DNA from: a bacterium
GTDB taxonomy: Bacteria > Bacillota_I > Bacilli_A > Acholeplasmatales > Acholeplasmataceae
Assembly (NCBI GenBank): GCA_018623895.1
Contig: JAAZUY010000023.1
Location: 1 to 8,227 of the forward strand
Direction: 5' to 3'
DNA: 8,227 nucleotides
This document shows positions 6,625 to 8,227 of this stretch, in pieces. The translations under genes and the position numbers were made by a program. Position 1 is the stretch's first letter, and every line of letters starts with the position of its first letter. Under the pieces are notes generated by a model. It was given only the letters and a program-made list of their open reading frames with translations. It was not told the origin of the DNA and did no database searches.

Positions 6625-7827
6625 ATGAATAGATTACTTAAAAGATTTTTAAATTACGTTAGAATTGATACCCAATCTAATCCCAATTCTAAGACTCAAC
6701 CCTCAACTATGAAACAAAAAAATTTATCTAAATTGCTTTTTAATGAATTATCTGACATGGGATATTCTCCGATCTTAGATGAATATGGTTATACATATTG
6801 TCACATCAAGAAAAATGCAGAGGGATTTACATCTGTAGGATTTATTTCACATGTTGATACCTCTCCAGACTTTAATGGATCTAATGTAAATCCAAAAATT
6901 ATAAAATCATATGATGGAAAAAAAATAGAATTAAATAGTAACCTTTTTCTTGACACAAATTCATATCCAATATTAAACTCAGTTATTGGTGACGACTTGG
7001 TTGTTACTGATGGTTTATCTTTACTGGGTGCAGATGATAAATGTGGTGTTGCTGAAATAATGGAATTAGCACAAATATTAAGTGAGGATACTAGTATAAA
7101 ACACGGAGATATTTATATTTGCTTTACCCCTGATGAAGAGATAGGCAAAGGAACAATAAATTTTAACTATGATTTTTTTAAAGTAAATTACGCATTCACA
7201 TTAGATGGTAGCACTGTAGGAGAAATTGAATATGAAAATTTTAATGCGGCTTCTGCTATTGTTAAATTTACAGGAAAGGCTATTCATCCTGGATCAGCAA
7301 AAAATAAGATGGTAAATGCTTCACGACTTGCAATGGAGTTCCATTCTTTACTTCCAAAAAAAATGATCCCTTCTTTGACATCATCTTACGAAGGGTTTAA
7401 TCATCTTACCGAATTAAAAGCCCAAGTAGATTCTGCTCTTTCAAAATACATAATTCGAAATCATGACTTAAGTAAATTTAAAAAACAAAAAGAAAAATTT
7501 GAAGAGATTAGTAAATATTTAAATAATAAGTATTCATATGAGTGCTCAAGTGTAGTAATTACAGATACATATTTCAATATGTACGAAAAAATAAAACCAA
7601 GAATGGACATAATTGAAATTGCACGCAAATCAATAGAAAAATGCGGAATCAAAGCTATATCAAATCCTATCAGGGGCGGAACAGATGGTGCAGTACTAAC
7701 TTATAATGGTCTGTTATGTCCTAACCTTGGAACGGGGGGATTTAACTTTCATGGTCCATATGAATTCGCTTCCGTCCAACAAATGAATAAAGCAGTCAAG
7801 ATTCTACTTGAAATAATAAAATATTAA
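6625..7827 (+). CDS. pepT: Peptidase T (tripeptide aminopeptidase), M20 family
   Basis: The product is 400 residues, against about 408 for E. coli PepT. Peptidase T is a cytosolic dizinc aminopeptidase that removes the N-terminal residue from tripeptides, a late step of peptide breakdown and amino-acid recovery. The M20 metal and catalytic residues are all present: His76 and Asp78 in SHVDTSPD, bridging Asp137 in LLGADDKCG, catalytic Glu171 with metal ligand Glu172 in TPDEEIG, Asp194 in FTLDG, and His376 in GGFNFHGPYE. PepT-specific blocks are SYEGFNHL, YIIRNHD and PIRGGTDGA, which separate it from other M20 enzymes such as PepD or DapE. Hydrophobic signal sequences are absent. The gene is monocistronic as far as can be seen, divergent from the ABC-tldD operon, and its stop overlaps that of the convergent hydrolase gene. 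No terminator hairpin is obvious downstream, so its transcript may run antisense into that gene. Confidence 0.95.
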   Translation: MNRLLKRFLNYVRIDTQSNPNSKTQPSTMKQKNLSKLLFNELSDMGYSPILDEYGYTYCHIKKNAEGFTSVGFISHVDTSPDFNGSNVNPKIIKSYDGKKIELNSNLFLDTNSYPILNSVIGDDLVVTDGLSLLGADDKCGVAEIMELAQILSEDTSIKHGDIYICFTPDEEIGKGTINFNYDFFKVNYAFTLDGSTVGEIEYENFNAASAIVKFTGKAIHPGSAKNKMVNASRLAMEFHSLLPKKMIPSLTSSYEGFNHLTELKAQVDSALSKYIIRNHDLSKFKKQKEKFEEISKYLNNKYSYECSSVVITDTYFNMYEKIKPRMDIIEIARKSIEKCGIKAISNPIRGGTDGAVLTYNGLLCPNLGTGGFNFHGPYEFASVQQMNKAVKILLEIIKY

Positions 7828-8227
7828 TCTTCATAGAATAGTTCCATAATTTTTTTGTATATTTTATATCCATTTTTATTTAAGTGAATGCCATCTTCAT
7901 TGTAAAGATTTTTATTCTCAATGGCTTTCTGAAGAAAATTTGGATATAAATCAATGATATCAACTGGATCAAAATTATCTAAAATTTCTTTTCTAAATAT
8001 AGATAATTTCTCATTTGATATTATTTTTTTTAAGTCACCAATTCTTGATTCTACAATAGGAATAGGTGTACATATATAAACCTTTATACCAACCAATTTT
8101 TCTGAAATTTTTTTAAGGTTCGAGACTGTTGACCTTTTTTTTTCATCGATAAATATAAAATCATTAAAGCCAATATGTATTATAACTATCTTTGGATTAA
8201 GTTTTTGGATCAAATTTATTCTATTTA
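7824..8227 (-). CDS. SGNH/GDSL-type hydrolase, C-terminal part (start outside window)
   Basis: The frame stays open to the right edge: the codons above the TTG at 8213 read N-R-I-N without a stop, so that TTG is an internal leucine and the gene is cut, not complete. About 134 codons are visible. Block III of the SGNH fold is present as IIHIGFND, with the oxyanion asparagine at visible residue 21. Block V is present as DGIHLN, carrying the catalytic Asp and His at visible residues 111 and 114. CTPIPIVESR and DIIDLYPN between them also fit the family. The GDS block with the nucleophilic serine would lie beyond the edge. Such enzymes are esterases, lipases, acyl-thioesterases or carbohydrate deacetylases; the substrate cannot be told. 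Whether the protein has a signal peptide is also hidden. The stop codon is formed by the same TTAA that ends pepT. Confidence 0.78.
   Translation of the reverse strand, partial: NRINLIQKLNPKIVIIHIGFNDFIFIDEKKRSTVSNLKKISEKLVGIKVYICTPIPIVESRIGDLKKIISNEKLSIFRKEILDNFDPVDIIDLYPNFLQKAIENKNLYNEDGIHLNKNGYKIYKKIMELFYED

Noticed and set aside
7461..7652. Minus-strand open frame of 63 codons inside pepT
   Set aside because: Antisense shadow of the conserved pepT sequence, with no RBS or family resemblance.
1..8227. Mobile element, CRISPR array, tRNA or large repeat
   Set aside because: No transposase or integrase motifs, no spaced direct repeats, no cloverleaf-like segment and no duplicated block were seen; the genes look uniform in base composition.

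Overview
The window is AT-rich bacterial DNA, with roughly 30% G+C judged by eye. Codons are strongly A/T-ending, all six visible stop codons are TAA, and several genes have strong purine Shine-Dalgarno sites (AGGAGA, AGGGGA, AAAGGA). This suits a low-GC, probably anaerobic lineage such as Clostridia/Tissierellia-type Bacillota, Fusobacteriota or Thermotogota. The sequence alone does not decide between them. Nothing calls for a non-standard genetic code, since tryptophan is encoded by TGG. No mobile element, CRISPR array, tRNA or rRNA is visible.

Layout. (1) Bases 1-107, minus strand: the first 35 codons of an RND-family efflux permease, cut by the window edge, with its own likely promoter and RBS. 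(2) Bases 108-233: a short spacer holding that promoter and a rho-independent terminator that overlaps the stop codon of the next gene. (3) Bases 234-6472, minus strand: a tight four-gene operon, read from right to left. It encodes two half-size ABC exporters forming a heterodimeric transporter, then TldD (the zinc-protease subunit), then PmbA/TldE (its partner). Three of the four genes start inside, or one base into, the end of the gene before (two TAATG junctions and one 11-base overlap), so translational coupling is likely. (4) Bases 6473-6624: a divergent control region with a good promoter for the operon on the minus strand, an extended -10 promoter for pepT on the plus strand, and a weak inverted repeat between them. 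(5) Bases 6625-7827, plus strand: pepT, encoding peptidase T. (6) Bases 7824-8227, minus strand: the C-terminal part of an SGNH/GDSL-type hydrolase, convergent with pepT. The two genes share a palindromic TTAA that supplies both stop codons.

How the genes fit together. The operon pairs an asymmetric ABC exporter with the TldD/PmbA peptidase, which in other bacteria trims leader peptides and degrades unfolded peptides. The divergent gene is a tripeptidase. A peptide-processing and export or peptide-recycling theme is a reasonable inference, but the window contains no precursor peptide or modification enzyme. The simpler reading, a multidrug-type exporter beside housekeeping peptidases, remains equally possible. 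Individually the genes are well-known families; the linkage is the most interesting point.
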